From NCBI RefSeq assembly GCF_902813185.1, contig NZ_LR778301.1, positions 3,886,001 to 3,950,000 of the forward strand: a DNA stretch of 64,000 nucleotides. Direction: 5' to 3'. Positions 34,772 to 43,628 of this stretch are shown here, in pieces. Each line of letters opens with the position of its first letter. Position 1 is the stretch's first letter. This stretch comes from Denitratisoma oestradiolicum. GTDB taxonomy: Bacteria; Pseudomonadota; Gammaproteobacteria; Burkholderiales; Rhodocyclaceae. Below the pieces are notes generated by a model that was not told where the DNA came from, made no database searches, and saw only the letters and a list, made by a program, of their open reading frames with translations. Position numbers and translations under genes: made by a program.

Positions 34772-35595
34772 GATGTCTGCTCCTGTATCCAGTTCAACAA
34801 TCGGTCCGCCCCCCGGCGCCAGTCCCGTTCCAGCATCATGCCATGACCGATGCCCGGCAGGATTTCGGCCTCCACCCCATAGCTGCGGGCGGTCATGTGG
34901 GCGGTGGACGGCGCCATCAGGTGGTCCAGCTCGGCCCCCAGCACCAGCAGCCGGGGCCGACCCGCCGCATCCCGGGGCAGGTGGCCCAGTATCTTTGCGG
35001 TGCGGGGCAGATCGAACAGACTCATGTCCCAGATGGCCCGCTGGGACTCGGTCTGGCACAGGCGATAGAAGCGCTGCAACTGATCGGCATCCACGGGTTG
35101 CGCGAAGAGGGCGTCCTTCAGGGTGTCGAGGGAGGTCTGGCCGCCGCCCAACAGATTGTTGATCTCCACCAGCAGGGTCGGGCGGGAGAACAGCATGCCC
35201 AGGGTGGCCGACATCAGGCCCTGGGGCGGCACCGTGCACAGCAGGGCTGCGCCCGGCGCGTCAAACTGCTCCAGATATTTCTGCACCACGTAACCGCCCA
35301 TGGAATGACCGATCAGCAAGGGCGGCGCGGGCAGACGCAGCACCACTTCGCGCAGGTCCGCCACATAGTCGGCGATGGACAGATGATCCAGTCTTTCCCG
35401 CCCCCGGCTGCGTCCGTGGCCGGACAGGGAAAGGGCGTGGGCGGCGTGGCCCGCCCCGGCGAAATAAGGCAGAAACTGCTCCTCCCAGCACCAGGCACCG
35501 GCAAAGGCGCCATGAACGAACAGTAGGGGCGTGGAGGTAACGGCAGTCTCTGGCAGGTGGCTCAGGACTTCAAGCTCGGTGTTCGGTGGAGTCAA
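34768..35595 (-). CDS. Alpha/beta hydrolase
   Basis: A 275-residue hydrolase with PLLFVHGAFAGAWCWEEQF, nucleophile elbow GHSMGGYVVQ, an acid strand ending LGAELDHLMAP and catalytic GIGHGMML. The frame opens at a TTG (35595) with no ribosome-binding site visible, so the true start is uncertain by some residues. It is coupled to the DUF1840 gene by a 4-nt overlap. Probably an esterase or thioesterase; the substrate is unknown. Confidence 0.83.
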   Translation of the reverse strand: MTPPNTELEVLSHLPETAVTSTPLLFVHGAFAGAWCWEEQFLPYFAGAGHAAHALSLSGHGRSRGRERLDHLSIADYVADLREVVLRLPAPPLLIGHSMGGYVVQKYLEQFDAPGAALLCTVPPQGLMSATLGMLFSRPTLLVEINNLLGGGQTSLDTLKDALFAQPVDADQLQRFYRLCQTESQRAIWDMSLFDLPRTAKILGHLPRDAAGRPRLLVLGAELDHLMAPSTAHMTARSYGVEAEILPGIGHGMMLERDWRRGADRLLNWIQEQTS

Positions 35596-35669
35596 GGCGG
35601 GTCGGGAGGCTGTGGGATAGCCGGGGATTCTAGAGCGAGACAGTCGCGGAGGGCACTCCCCCTCAAACC

Positions 35670-35740
35670 GTCGTCCCGGCGCAGGCCGGGACCCAGTTTG
35701 CGCACCAAAATCTGGATTCCGGCTTGCGCCGGAATGACGA
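35670..35740. repeat. GTCATTCCGG-type palindromic repeat
   Basis: gtcgtcccggcgcaggccgg and attccggcttgcgccggaat lie between the hydrolase and the Aer-like receptor. It is the inverse orientation of the copy at 492. Confidence 0.8.
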
Positions 35741-35770
35741 GAGGGCCGGGCTTCGCTCCAGGACCGAGAC

Positions 35771-37405
35771 TTAAACGATGTACTGATCCACCGACTTGCG
35801 CATCCGGTCCACCACCTGATCCAGATAATTCACCATGACCTCGGTCTGCTGCACCACGGCCACGTTCTGCTCGGTCATGCCCGCCACCTGCTCCACGTTC
35901 TGGGCCAGCAGAATCATGGCCTGCTGCTGTTCGGCGGAGGCATGGGTGATCTCGTTCACCATCTGCACCGTCTGGTTCATCTCGGTGTTGATTTCACTCA
36001 GGGCGGTCTCGGCCTCCTGCACCAGTTGCACCCCGTTCTCGACCTGGCTGGCGCCGGAGCGCATGCCGGAAACCGCCCGCTGGGTCTCGTCCTGGATGGT
36101 GATGATCAAGGTATTGATTTCCTGGGTGGCCTGGCCGGTGCGCTCCGCCAGCTTGCGCACCTCGTCGGCCACCACGGCGAAACCTCGTCCCTGCTCACCG
36201 GCCCGGGCCGCTTCGATGGCGGCGTTCAAGGCCAGCAGATTGGTCTGGTCGGCGATTTCCTTGATTACGCCGGCGATCCGACTGATCTCCGCCGAACGCT
36301 CACCCAGGGTTTCCACCTGGGCAGCGGAGGCCTTCACCGTGCCCGCCAGGGCCAGAATGGTTTCCGTTGCCCGCCGGGACAACTCGACGCCCTCTCCCGA
36401 AGTGTTGCCCGCCTGGACCGCCACCACCTGGGTGTTCTTGGCATTGGCCGCCACCTCGCCGATGGAAACCGTCATTTCTTCCACGGCGGCGGCGGCGGAA
36501 GCCGTGGCCTCACTCTGGGTGGCGGCGGATTGGCTGACATTGGCGATGCCCTGGGAAACCTCATGACTGGCCCGGCCCACCTGGCCGGCCGTGTCGGCCA
36601 TGCCCTGCACGGTGGCCTGGACCGAGGAGATGAACTTGTCCGCCCGGCGGCCGATGGCGCCGATGATGTCGGCCCGGGAAATGTCGAAGCGCCGCTTGAG
36701 ATCCCCCGTGGTCAGGACCCGTTCCAGATTGTCGGCCACGGTCTTCAGGTCCCGCTGAACAGTGGGCACGAAATGGAAAATGAAGTACAGGGCATACAGG
36801 CCGGTGAAGAGGGCCATGCCCTCGCCGATGCGCTCAAGGACCTCCATTTCCATCAGGTCGCCCAGCAGGAAAACCATGGGTGGCAGCACCGCCAGGAGGC
36901 CCATGGTCGTGGCCTGGGCGCGGAAGGAACTCAGGGCTTCCAGCCAGGCTGACCGGCTTTTCATCGCGCGTCCGTGTTCGATGCGCAGGCTGCGGTCCCC
37001 CCGGCTTATGCGTTTGTAGGCGGCCTCGGCGGCGGCGACTTCCTCCCGGGAGGGCTTGGAGCGAACCGACTGATAACCGATGATCCGGCCGTTCTCCCGC
37101 ACCGGCGAGGCATTGGCCACCACCCAGTAATAGCCGCCGTCCTGGCGTCGGTTCTTGACCAGGCCGCGCCAGGGCCGGCCGGCCTTGAGGTCGGCCCACA
37201 GATCGGCGAACGCTTCCTCGGGCATGTCCGGATGCCGCACGATATTGTGGGGCTGCCCCAGCATCTCCTCGCGGCGGTAGTTGCTGATGTTGGCGAAGGC
37301 TTCGTTGGCCTCGACGATGATGCCTTTGAGGTCTGTCCGGGAATAGATGAACTCGCCTTCCGGCAGCACCGTTTCGACATTGGTTACAGGCAGATTCTTG
37401 CGCAT
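35771..37405 (-). CDS. Aer-like PAS-containing methyl-accepting chemotaxis protein
   Basis: A 544-residue receptor without a periplasmic sensor. The N-terminal PAS domain (residues about 10-120) includes [30 protein letters not shown] and RWDGGYYW-like [13 protein letters not shown], matching the FAD-binding PAS of Aer. Two membrane helices at about 165-215, a HAMP-like region and the signalling tip [17 protein letters not shown] follow. Such receptors sense redox or electron transport for energy taxis. A perfect FNR box lies 81 bp upstream, tying its expression to low oxygen. Confidence 0.9.
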   Translation of the reverse strand: MRKNLPVTNVETVLPEGEFIYSRTDLKGIIVEANEAFANISNYRREEMLGQPHNIVRHPDMPEEAFADLWADLKAGRPWRGLVKNRRQDGGYYWVVANASPVRENGRIIGYQSVRSKPSREEVAAAEAAYKRISRGDRSLRIEHGRAMKSRSAWLEALSSFRAQATTMGLLAVLPPMVFLLGDLMEMEVLERIGEGMALFTGLYALYFIFHFVPTVQRDLKTVADNLERVLTTGDLKRRFDISRADIIGAIGRRADKFISSVQATVQGMADTAGQVGRASHEVSQGIANVSQSAATQSEATASAAAAVEEMTVSIGEVAANAKNTQVVAVQAGNTSGEGVELSRRATETILALAGTVKASAAQVETLGERSAEISRIAGVIKEIADQTNLLALNAAIEAARAGEQGRGFAVVADEVRKLAERTGQATQEINTLIITIQDETQRAVSGMRSGASQVENGVQLVQEAETALSEINTEMNQTVQMVNEITHASAEQQQAMILLAQNVEQVAGMTEQNVAVVQQTEVMVNYLDQVVDRMRKSVDQYIV

Positions 37406-37485
37406 TCTTGTTATGGCCTTTCTGCGTAGGCACTGCGGGTTAGTGATTCTTTTGGCGGTTTCATCCGCCGGGTCGATTGTATAGA

Positions 37486-37499
37486 TTGATCTAGATCAA
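37486..37499. promoter_or_regulatory. Perfect FNR box upstream of the Aer-like receptor
   Basis: TTGATCTAGATCAA is a full match to TTGAT-N4-ATCAA and a complete palindrome. It lies 81 bp before the receptor start and just outside the 3' end of cysB. Confidence 0.75.
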
Positions 37500-37605
37500 A
37501 TCCACAATAACAACCCAGGTAAACAAAATCGGGCAAAAGCGCCTCGCAGCACTCACTCGCCCTGGGCGGCAGGGGCCAGGGCGGACGATCGGGGAAGATC
37601 GGGGA

Positions 37606-38558
37606 CTACTCGATCTCCCCGGCCCGGCTGGGGGCAACCGCGTTCTTCACCACGGTTTCGGTCAGGGCGCCCGAGCAGTATTCGATGAAGCGGTAGGCGT
37701 AGCCCCGCAGATAGTGGTCCCGCCGTACCGCGATGCGGGTGATGTTGGTGGTGAACAGATGGTCGCTGTCGAGCAGCTCCAGCCCAGAATCCCGCACCGG
37801 ATCGTAGGCCATGGCGGCGATGATGCCGAGGCCGAGGCCCAGTTCCACATAGGTCTTGATCACGTCCGCGTCCAGGGCCGCCATCACGATATCCGGCGCC
37901 AGGCCGGCGGCGGCGAAGGTGCGGTCGATGTTGGTGCGACCCGTGTAGCCCTCGTGGTAGGTGATGATGGGATAGTCGGCGATGGCCTCCAGGGTGGGCC
38001 GGGTGCCGGCCAGGGGATGGCCCTTGGGCAGGATGACGCCGTGATGCCAGGAATAGTAGGGAAAGGAGGCCAGGGTCAGGAGGCCAGGGTCGGCACCCCC
38101 TCCACGGCCTCGGTGGCGATGCCCAGGTCGGCCTCGCCGGCGTTGAGCAGGGCCACGATCTCCGCCGGATTGGCCTGGTGCAGCACCAGATGGACCTTGG
38201 GGAATTCCCGCATGAAGCGGGCCACCACCGCCGGCAGCACATAACGGGCCTGGGTATGGGTGGTGGCCACCACCAGCCGCCCCTCCTCCCGCTGGGAAAA
38301 CTGCTGGGCCAGACGCTTGATGTTCCCGGCGTCGAGCAGCATGCGCTCGACGATCTGGGCCAGCTCCTTGCCGGGCTCGGTCAGGCCCAGCAGGCGCTTG
38401 CCACGGCGCACGAACAACTCCACCCCCAGCTCGTCCTCCAGATCCTTGATGTGCTTGGAGACCCCGGACTGGGAGGTGAACAGGGCATTGGCCACTTCGG
38501 TCAGGTTGTAGTTGCGCCGTACCGTTTCGCGGATGATCCGCAGTTGCTGGAAGTTCAT
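37606..38558 (-). pseudogene. cysB: CysB regulator gene frameshifted by a 14-bp duplication
   Basis: The first 160 codons encode a canonical CysB N-terminus: MNFQQLRIIRETVRRNYNLT, helix-turn-helix TSQSGVSKHIKDLEDELGVE, and ATTHTQARYVLP. They run into a TGA after GVPTLAS. The rest, ASFPYYSWHHGVILPKGHPL to the end, continues in another frame. The break is an exact tandem copy of aggaggccagggtc at 38064-38091. Removing one copy gives an uninterrupted 312-residue CysB reading GVPTLASFPYYSW. CysB activates sulfate-assimilation genes, which lie upstream. Either a recent loss-of-function, a reversible slippage mutation or an assembly error. Confidence 0.9.
38064..38091. repeat. 14-bp tandem duplication inside cysB
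   Basis: Two perfect copies of aggaggccagggtc (38064-38077 and 38078-38091). Because 14 is not a multiple of three, the duplication shifts the cysB frame. Confidence 0.95.
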
Positions 38559-38648
38559 GTCGTTTCAGTCCTCCCGCCACGCCGTCCCAAGGGAGGCCTG
38601 CGCCCCCGCGGGGGGCAACGAACGAAGTGAGTGTGGGGATTGTTTCAT

Positions 38649-38804
38649 TTAACGCGAAAAAGTATCAACGGAGCCGAGGGTGACGGTCGAGCGCAGCGAG
38701 CCGATGGGTAGCCCCGCCCCAGGGCGGGGATGGGGGTGGGGGGCGTTCAATTGGCTTTTACGCATTTTCATCCTCGGTGGTGGCGCTGGCGACCAGGCGC
38801 GTCA
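38649..38804. repeat. Dispersed 156-bp element, copy 1
   Basis: Begins ttaacgcgaaaaagtatcaa and ends gaccaggcgcgtca. The middle holds gtcgagcgcagcgagccgat, a GC hairpin agccccgccccagggcgggg and ggcgttcaat. It fills the gap between cysA and cysB, and its last bases form the cysA stop codon (38802-38804). Related to copies at 42276 and 61585. Confidence 0.8.
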
Positions 38805-39599
38805 GATGCCTTCGCCGCCTTGCAGCACATAGCCGCGATGACGGATTTTCGCTTGCAGCAGCCAGACCGGCCCATGATCCTCCAGATCGAGGAAGTCATC
38901 GACGAAAGGCGTTGCCGGATTTTCCACCAGTTGCCGGGGTGTGCCGAGTTGCTCCACCTTGCCGTGATTCATCAGCACCACCCGGTCCGCCACCTCCAGG
39001 GCCTCTTCCTGGTCGTGGGTAACGAAGATGCTGGTGATATGCAACTCGTCGTGGAGCCGGCGCAGCCAGCGCCGCAGTTCCTTGCGCACCTTGGCGTCCA
39101 GGGCGCCGAAGGGTTCGTCCAGCAGCAGCACCCGGGGCTCCACGGCCAGGGCCCGGGCCAGGGCGATGCGCTGGCGCTGGCCGCCGGAAAGCTGGGCGGG
39201 GAAACGATCCGCCAGCCAGTCCAGTTGCACCAGGTTCAGCAGCTCATGGACCCGGCAACGGATTTCCGCCTCGGGATGGCGTTGCCGGCGGGGCTTCATG
39301 CGCAGGCCGAAGGCCACGTTGTCGAACACGGTCATGTGGCGGAACAGGGCGTAGTGCTGGAACACGAAGCCCACCTGGCGTTCCCGCACATGGGTATCGG
39401 AGGCATCGTCCCCCTCCAGCAGCACCTGGCCACTGTCGGCCTGTTCCAGTCCGGCAATGATGCGCAACAGGGTGGTCTTGCCACAGCCCGAGGGCCCTAG
39501 CAGGGCAGTCAGCTCTCCGCTGGGAAAGTCCAGGGAGACATCATCGAGCACGGTGAAACTGCCAAAGGTCTTGCGTATGTTGTGAACCTGAATGCTCAT
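38802..39599 (-). CDS. cysA: Sulfate ABC transporter ATPase, short form
   Basis: The 265-residue ATPase of sulfate import. It has Walker [11 protein letters not shown]-loop [14 protein letters not shown], signature [16 protein letters not shown], Walker [13 protein letters not shown] and the switch histidine in [11 protein letters not shown]. Typical CysA proteins have about 340-360 residues, so the C-terminal regulatory (TOBE-like) domain is largely missing; the stop codon is provided by the dispersed element at 38649-38804. The transporter core is complete. It follows cysW after a palindromic repeat. Confidence 0.92.
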   Translation of the reverse strand: MSIQVHNIRKTFGSFTVLDDVSLDFPSGELTALLGPSGCGKTTLLRIIAGLEQADSGQVLLEGDDASDTHVRERQVGFVFQHYALFRHMTVFDNVAFGLRMKPRRQRHPEAEIRCRVHELLNLVQLDWLADRFPAQLSGGQRQRIALARALAVEPRVLLLDEPFGALDAKVRKELRRWLRRLHDELHITSIFVTHDQEEALEVADRVVLMNHGKVEQLGTPRQLVENPATPFVDDFLDLEDHGPVWLLQAKIRHRGYVLQGGEGI

Positions 39600-39634
39600 G
39601 ATTTTTCCTTACCTGAAAGCAATAAACGTCAGCA

Positions 39635-39725
39635 ACGTCATTCCGGCGCAGGCCGGAATCCAGAACGCTCGCAAGGAACGACTCTGGATTCCGGGTTCTG
39701 GCCTGTCGGCCAGCCCCGGAATGAC
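39635..39725. repeat. GTCATTCCGG-type palindromic repeat
   Basis: cgtcattccggcgcaggccg opens and agccccggaatgacg closes a double palindrome inside the operon between cysW and cysA, where it could shape the relative message levels. Confidence 0.8.
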
Positions 39726-39755
39726 GCGCGCAAGGTTCGAGTGACTCAAGTTTCC

Positions 39756-40640
39756 TTATTCCTTAATGGTTGCCCGGCGGCCCTGCCATTCCACCAGGGT
39801 CTTGATCGCCAGGGTCACCAGAGCCAGCAGGGCCAGCAGGGAGGCCACGGCGAAGGCGGCGGCGAAGTTGTATTCGTTGTAGAGAATTTCCACATGCAGC
39901 GGCAGGGTGTTGGTTTCGCCCCGGATATGGCCCGAGACCACCGAAACCGCGCCGAACTCCCCCATGGCCCGGGCGTTGCAGAGAATCACCCCGTAGATCA
40001 GGCCCCATTTGATGTTGGGCAGGGTCACATGCCAGAAGGTCTTCCAGCCCGGTGCGCCCAGCACCGCGGCGGCTTCCTCTTCTTCCCGGCCCTGGGCTTC
40101 CATCAGGGGAATCAGCTCCCGGGCAACGAAGGGAAAGGTAACGAACACGGTGGCCAGCACGATGCCCGGCACCGCGAAAATGATCTTGATGTCGTGCTCC
40201 TGGAGCCAGGGGCCGAACCAGCCCTGGGCGCCGAACACCAGCACATAGATCAGGCCGGCGATCACCGGCGACACCGAGAAGGGCAGGTCGATCAGGGTCA
40301 CCAGCAGATGCCGGCCGCGGAATTCGAACTTGGCAATCAGCCAGGCCGCAGCCACGCCGAACACCAGGTTGAGGGGCACGGCGATGGCGGCGGCCGTCAG
40401 GGTCAGGGCCACGGCCGCGAGGGCATCCGGTTCCACCAGAGCCACCCGATAGGCGTCCCAGCCTTTGCGCAACGCTTCGGTGAATACCACCGCCAGGGGC
40501 AGCAGCAGAAAAAAGGCGAAGAAGCTCAGGGACACGATGATCAGGGTCCATTTCACCCAGGCCGGCTCCCGCGTGGCGGCGTTGTTCTCGTAGCGTCCGG
40601 CATCGACGCTGCCCCAATGGCTTGCAATGGCGCCGCTCAT
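39756..40640 (-). CDS. cysW: Sulfate ABC transporter permease CysW
   Basis: A 294-residue inner-membrane permease with about six membrane segments and the family loop [20 protein letters not shown] followed by [20 protein letters not shown], the ATPase-coupling EAA motif. GGGAGGA precedes the ATG at 40640. The start overlaps the cysT stop as TGATG. Together with CysT it forms the sulfate/thiosulfate channel. Confidence 0.94.
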   Translation of the reverse strand: MSGAIASHWGSVDAGRYENNAATREPAWVKWTLIIVSLSFFAFFLLLPLAVVFTEALRKGWDAYRVALVEPDALAAVALTLTAAAIAVPLNLVFGVAAAWLIAKFEFRGRHLLVTLIDLPFSVSPVIAGLIYVLVFGAQGWFGPWLQEHDIKIIFAVPGIVLATVFVTFPFVARELIPLMEAQGREEEEAAAVLGAPGWKTFWHVTLPNIKWGLIYGVILCNARAMGEFGAVSVVSGHIRGETNTLPLHVEILYNEYNFAAAFAVASLLALLALVTLAIKTLVEWQGRRATIKE

Positions 40641-41473
40641 CAGCGATTCCTCCCGGTACGGCGGGCCGTCCACAACTGCAGACCGTTGATGGCGAACAGC
40701 AGCAGAAAGGAGGCCACCAGCATCACCACGGCGATGGCCGTGGCGCCCAGATAGTCATACTGCTCCAGCTTGGTGATGATCATCAGGGGCGTGATCTCCG
40801 ACACCATGGGGATGTTGCCGGCAATGAAGATCACCGAACCGTACTCCCCCACGGCCCGGGCGAAGGCCAGGGCGAAACCGGTCAGCAGCGCGGGCAACAA
40901 GGCGGGGAAAACTACCCGGCGGAAGGTCTGCCAGCGATCCGCTCCCAGACTGGCGGCGGCCTCCTCCAGTTCTGTTTCCAGATCCTGGAGAATGGGCTGC
41001 ACGGTACGCACCACGAAGGGTAGACCGATGAAGACCAGGGCCACCAGCACTCCCAGGGGGGTGAAGGCCACCTGGATGCCATAGGGCTCCAGCAGGCGCC
41101 CGATCCAGCCCTTGGGGGCGTAGATGGCTGTCAGGGCAATGCCGGCCACCGCCGTGGGCAGGGCGAAGGGCAGATCCACCAGGGAGTCCACCAGCCCCTT
41201 GCCGGGAAAGCGATAGCGCACCAGGCTCCAGGCCAGCATCAGGCCGAACACCGCATTGATGGCAGCGGCGATCAGGGAAGCGCCGAAACTCAGCTTGTAG
41301 GAAGCGAGCATCCGCGGTGTAGTCACCACCGCCCAGAACTGCTCCCACCCCAGATTGGCCGACTTGATGAAGACGGCCGCCAGGGGGATCAATACCAGCA
41401 GGGAAAGATAGGCCAGGGTGTAACCCAGGGAAAGCCTGAAGCCGGGCAAAACCCGACGCACAGCGGAAGACAT
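40640..41473 (-). CDS. cysT: Sulfate ABC transporter permease CysT
   Basis: A 277-residue permease (also called CysU) starting [20 protein letters not shown], with membrane helices and the EAA loop [20 protein letters not shown]. It is the first gene of cysTWA. A 27-nt element shared with the sbp upstream region lies 58-84 bp before its ATG, so it probably has its own CysB-dependent promoter. Confidence 0.94.
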   Translation of the reverse strand: MSSAVRRVLPGFRLSLGYTLAYLSLLVLIPLAAVFIKSANLGWEQFWAVVTTPRMLASYKLSFGASLIAAAINAVFGLMLAWSLVRYRFPGKGLVDSLVDLPFALPTAVAGIALTAIYAPKGWIGRLLEPYGIQVAFTPLGVLVALVFIGLPFVVRTVQPILQDLETELEEAAASLGADRWQTFRRVVFPALLPALLTGFALAFARAVGEYGSVIFIAGNIPMVSEITPLMIITKLEQYDYLGATAIAVVMLVASFLLLFAINGLQLWTARRTGRNR

Positions 41474-41530
41474 GGCGGCATGTATTGGTGATGGGATGGC
41501 GGCCAGTCTATCCAGGGGGCTTCAACAGAC

Positions 41531-41558
41531 GAACCAAGAATTTGCGATATGCAAATTC
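41531..41558 (-). promoter_or_regulatory. Candidate CysB/promoter element upstream of cysT
   Basis: On the plus strand the element reads gaaccaagaatttgcgatat and continues gcaaattc. It contains a perfect dyad GAATTTGC-N5-GCAAATTC (41538-41558). A 27-nt near copy with five mismatches lies at the same distance from sbp (43527-43553). Confidence 0.55.
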
Positions 41559-41577
41559 GAATAAACACATAACCCGT

Positions 41578-41713
41578 CCTGATTAGCCACGAAACTCAGC
41601 CGAGTCATTCCAGAAAATCCACCCGTGCGCCTCTGGATTCCGGGTTCTGCCCTCGCGGGCAGCCCCGGAATGACGACTTCGTGGACGCTGGCTGAACATG
41701 GTGGCTAATCAGG
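41578..41713. repeat. Palindromic repeat flanked by a 13-bp inverted repeat
   Basis: CCTGATTAGCCAC (41578-41590) and its complement GTGGCTAATCAGG (41701-41713) enclose a GTCATTCCGG-type module (41603-41675). The whole unit could form one long hairpin. It separates the cysT promoter from the hydrolase gene. Confidence 0.75.
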
Positions 41714-41721
41714 TAACCCGT

Positions 41722-42291
41722 TCAGCAGGTGGCATCTGTCGCGGATGCGTCGTTCAGCTCACCGAAAGGCAGTCCCCCTTGGGCATGCACGAGTTGCCGA
41801 AACAGATCCTGGCCCTGGGGCCAGGGACCGAAGCCCGATTCGGCATTGATATGGCCGGCGTTGCCGGCACTGACCAGGCGGCTGTTCCAGCGTTTGGCCC
41901 AATAGGCGGCACGCATCAGGCGCATCCAGGGATCGTTGCTGCTGGCCACCAGGATGCTGGGGCAGGACAAGCGGTTGCGGGGCACCAGATCGCTGATGCC
42001 GAAACGATCCGGGTCGGCGGGCGCCACCAGCAGCAAACCGGCCACGCGCTCCGGCCGTGCCTCCGTGGCCACACGGGCGGCCAGGCAGCCGAAGCTGTGG
42101 GCCACGATCCAGACCGGCGCCCTGCTCTGATCGATGGCCTGGCCTACCTTGCTGGCCCATTGATGCAGATCGGGCGTTTCCCAGTCACCCTGCTCGACCC
42201 GGCTTGCCGTGGGGTCCTGGCGTTGCCACCAGGTTTGCCAGTGGTCGGGGCCACTGCCATGGAGGCCGGGAACGATTAACGTGAAAAGCAT
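41722..42291 (-). CDS. RBBP9/YdeN-family serine hydrolase
   Basis: A 189-residue alpha/beta hydrolase: LIVPGLHGSGPDHWQTWWQR at the start, nucleophile elbow AHSFGCLAA, SSNDPWM for the acid and GNAGHINAESGFGPW with the catalytic histidine. This is the classic RBBP9/YdeN pattern. The ATG at 42291 and the first codons (MLFTL) lie inside the dispersed 156-bp element, so the element supplies the start. It interrupts the sulfate locus between sbp and cysT and has repeats on both sides, suggesting later insertion. The substrate is unknown. Confidence 0.85.
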   Translation of the reverse strand: MLFTLIVPGLHGSGPDHWQTWWQRQDPTASRVEQGDWETPDLHQWASKVGQAIDQSRAPVWIVAHSFGCLAARVATEARPERVAGLLLVAPADPDRFGISDLVPRNRLSCPSILVASSNDPWMRLMRAAYWAKRWNSRLVSAGNAGHINAESGFGPWPQGQDLFRQLVHAQGGLPFGELNDASATDATC

Positions 42292-42431
42292 CAACGGATG
42301 CCGAGTGTAACCGTCGAGCGCAGCGAGCCGATGGGTAGCCCCGCCCCGGGGCGGGGATGGGGATGGGGGGCGTTCAATTTGCCTTTGCGCATTTTCATCC
42401 TTGGGGGTGGTGCTGGCGACCATGCGCGTTA
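42276..42431. repeat. Dispersed 156-bp element, copy 2
   Basis: Begins ttaacgtgaaaagcatcaac and ends gaccatgcgcgtta, with a central perfect GC palindrome ccccgccccggggcgggg. It lies between sbp and the hydrolase. Its left end carries the hydrolase start codon; its right end is 14 bp after the sbp stop. The outermost TAACGTG and CGCGTTA form a near inverted repeat. Confidence 0.85.
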
Positions 42432-42445
42432 GGGTGGGTTCCATC

Positions 42446-43465
42446 TCACTTGCCGTAGATCTGATCGAAGATGCCGCCATCGGCAAAGTGGGCCTTCTGT
42501 GCCTTGGTCCAGCCGCCGAATTCCTGATCGATGGTGATCAGCTTCACCGGGGCGAACTGCTTGGCATACTTGGCGGCCACGGCCTTGTCGATGGGTCGGT
42601 AATAGTTCTTTGCCGCCAGCTCCTGGCCCTCGGTGGAGTAGAGGTAGTTCAGGTACTCGGTGGCCACCTTGCGCGTGCCCTTCCGGTCCACCACCTTGTC
42701 CACCACGGCCACCGGCGGTTCGGCCAGGATCGAGAGGCTGGGGGTAACAATCTCGAACCCGCCCTTACTCGATTGAGGCCCCAGTTCCTGCACCGCCAGA
42801 TAGGCCTCGTTTTCCCAGGCGATCAGCACGTCGCCGATGCCTCGCTCGACAAAGGTGGTGGTGGAACCCCGGGCGCCGGAATCCAGCACCTTCACATTGC
42901 CATAGAACTTCTTGAGGAATTCCTGGGCACGGGCTTCGCTGCCGCCCGGCTGCTTGAGGGCGTAGGCCCAGGCCGCCAGGTGATTCCAGCGGGCGCCACC
43001 GGAAGTCTTGGGATTGGGGGTGATGATCTCCACGCCGGATTTCACCAGATCGTTCCAGTCCTTGATGCCCTTGGGATTTCCCTTCCTCACCAGGAACACG
43101 ATGGTGGAGGTATAGGGCGAGGCATTGTGGGGCAGCTTCTTCTGCCAGTCGGGAGCCAGGATGCCCTTGGCGGCGATGGCGTCGATGTCATAGGCCAGGG
43201 CCAGGGTGACGACGTCCGCATCCAGGCCGTCGATCACGGCACGGCCCTGCTTGCCGGAGCCGCCATGGGAAGCCTTGATGCTCACCTTCTCCCCGGTTTT
43301 GGCCTGCCAGTATTTGGCGAAGGCGGCGTTGAAATCCTGGTACAGCTCCCGGGTCGGGTCATAGGAGACATTGAGCAGGGTGACATCGGCAAGGGCGTCC
43401 CCGGCCAGGGCGCCAAGCAGGGCAGCAGCGATGAAGGTGTGACGGGTATGGCTCTTGAGCGACAT
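42446..43465 (-). CDS. sbp: Sulfate-binding periplasmic protein
   Basis: A 339-residue exported binding protein for sulfate uptake. A signal peptide ends near DALA. The mature protein begins [20 protein letters not shown], with [40 protein letters not shown] and the late [14 protein letters not shown], all standard for Sbp/CysP proteins. GGAGAGG precedes the ATG at 43465. It heads the sulfate locus and has the shared 27-nt element 62-88 bp upstream. Confidence 0.94.
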   Translation of the reverse strand: MSLKSHTRHTFIAAALLGALAGDALADVTLLNVSYDPTRELYQDFNAAFAKYWQAKTGEKVSIKASHGGSGKQGRAVIDGLDADVVTLALAYDIDAIAAKGILAPDWQKKLPHNASPYTSTIVFLVRKGNPKGIKDWNDLVKSGVEIITPNPKTSGGARWNHLAAWAYALKQPGGSEARAQEFLKKFYGNVKVLDSGARGSTTTFVERGIGDVLIAWENEAYLAVQELGPQSSKGGFEIVTPSLSILAEPPVAVVDKVVDRKGTRKVATEYLNYLYSTEGQELAAKNYYRPIDKAVAAKYAKQFAPVKLITIDQEFGGWTKAQKAHFADGGIFDQIYGK

Positions 43466-43526
43466 GATTTCCTCTCCTTGGGGTAGCGTTGGCGGAGAGG
43501 AATTTACGGGGGGCGGCTTGATCCCG

Positions 43527-43553
43527 GAACCAAGAAATTCTGCAATGCAAATT
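43527..43553 (-). promoter_or_regulatory. Candidate CysB/promoter element upstream of sbp
   Basis: The plus strand reads gaaccaagaaattctgcaat then gcaaatt, matching the element upstream of cysT in 22 of 27 positions and at nearly the same distance from the start codon. Confidence 0.5.
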
Positions 43554-43628
43554 ACCCGCAGCGGGCGACGCGCCGCTAACGGCATCGACGGCCACCGCTA
43601 ACCAGGCAGCCCTGAAGTCAGGTGCCGA

